From contig JAEZYD010000029.1 of the NCBI GenBank assembly GCA_023419375.1, positions 33,994-97,993 on the forward strand: a DNA stretch of 64,000 bases. Direction: 5' to 3'. The stretch is from Pseudomonadota bacterium (GTDB taxonomy: Bacteria > Desulfobacterota > Desulfovibrionia > Desulfovibrionales > Desulfovibrionaceae). Under the pieces are notes generated by a model. It was not told the origin of the DNA. It did not search any database and saw only the letters and a program-made list of their open reading frames with translations. The position numbers were made by a program, and so were the translations under genes. This document shows positions 63,919 through 64,000 of this stretch, one piece after another; within the stretch, counting starts at the first letter, position 1; the number at the start of each line of letters is the position of its first letter.

Positions 63919-63929
63919 GATAGGTAATT

Positions 63930-63968
63930 AAAACCCCCGATCATTGAAAGATGGTCGGGGGTTTTTTG
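63930..63968 (+). terminator. Terminator of tRNA-Ala
   Basis: AAAACCCCCGATCA and TGGTCGGGGGTTTT pair over a short loop and are followed by more T. Confidence 0.9.
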
Positions 63969-64000
63969 CGTTCTGTCAGCATCATTAATTCTGGGAGGTA

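Overview
The window looks like chromosome from a sulfate- or sulfite-reducing deltaproteobacterium of the Desulfovibrionaceae (Desulfovibrio desulfuricans or Bilophila type). The evidence is the GC-rich core, a Re-citrate synthase linked to isocitrate dehydrogenase, a Ccm cytochrome c system whose CcmE carries Cys instead of His and which lacks CcmG and CcmH, a Desulfovibrio-type porin, and an isethionate sulfite-lyase gene with its activase. This assignment rests on protein families and gene order; no search was run.

Layout. 1-1.1 kb: the end of a surface-carbohydrate gene and a C_GCAxxG_C_C protein. 1.1-4.2 kb: an MgtA-type Mg2+ ATPase behind a small leader peptide resembling E. coli MgtL. 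4.2-12.4 kb, minus strand: a secreted alpha/beta hydrolase, a chemotaxis receptor, thrC, plsY and an RNase II-family nuclease. 12.6-19 kb, plus strand: Re-citrate synthase fused to a Cache-like sensor domain, isocitrate dehydrogenase, a LysE exporter and an aconitase-family hydratase, together the oxidative route from oxaloacetate to 2-oxoglutarate. 19.1-24.6 kb, minus strand: the ccmE-F-A-B-C-D-TPR operon, including a 45-residue CcmD. 25.1-26.7 kb: a CNNM/CBS membrane protein and initiator tRNA. 26.8-30.4 kb: an AT-rich two-gene Hachiman antiphage island (hamA, hamB) directly behind the tRNA. 30.4-41.3 kb: a DUF2157/GDYXXLXY membrane pair, a second chemotaxis receptor, an MFS transporter, a porin and a DcuS/DcuR-like two-component pair.

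41.3-50.1 kb is the most coherent functional block. The isethionate sulfite-lyase islA and activase islB face an operon for a metal-site-degenerate amidohydrolase and an MHS-type transporter. The 707-bp divergent region holds two facing sigma-54 (-24/-12) promoters and three copies of a palindrome with core GCAAATTTGC between them. A sigma-54 activator gene follows islB. The simplest reading is a single sulfonate-induced divergon that supplies sulfite for respiration, with a TauE/SafE anion exporter nearby.

50.1-64 kb holds an EamA exporter, a MarR regulator, a lipoate ligase, an ABM-TauE-LarA-like operon, a DUF554 protein, a type-2 malate/lactate dehydrogenase, an M28-like DUF4910 protein, an ATC-hydrolase-family lipoprotein or exported protein, a GyrI-like binding protein, a ferredoxin/membrane fusion, a LigB-type dioxygenase and tRNA-Ala. 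No transposon, integrase or CRISPR array was seen.
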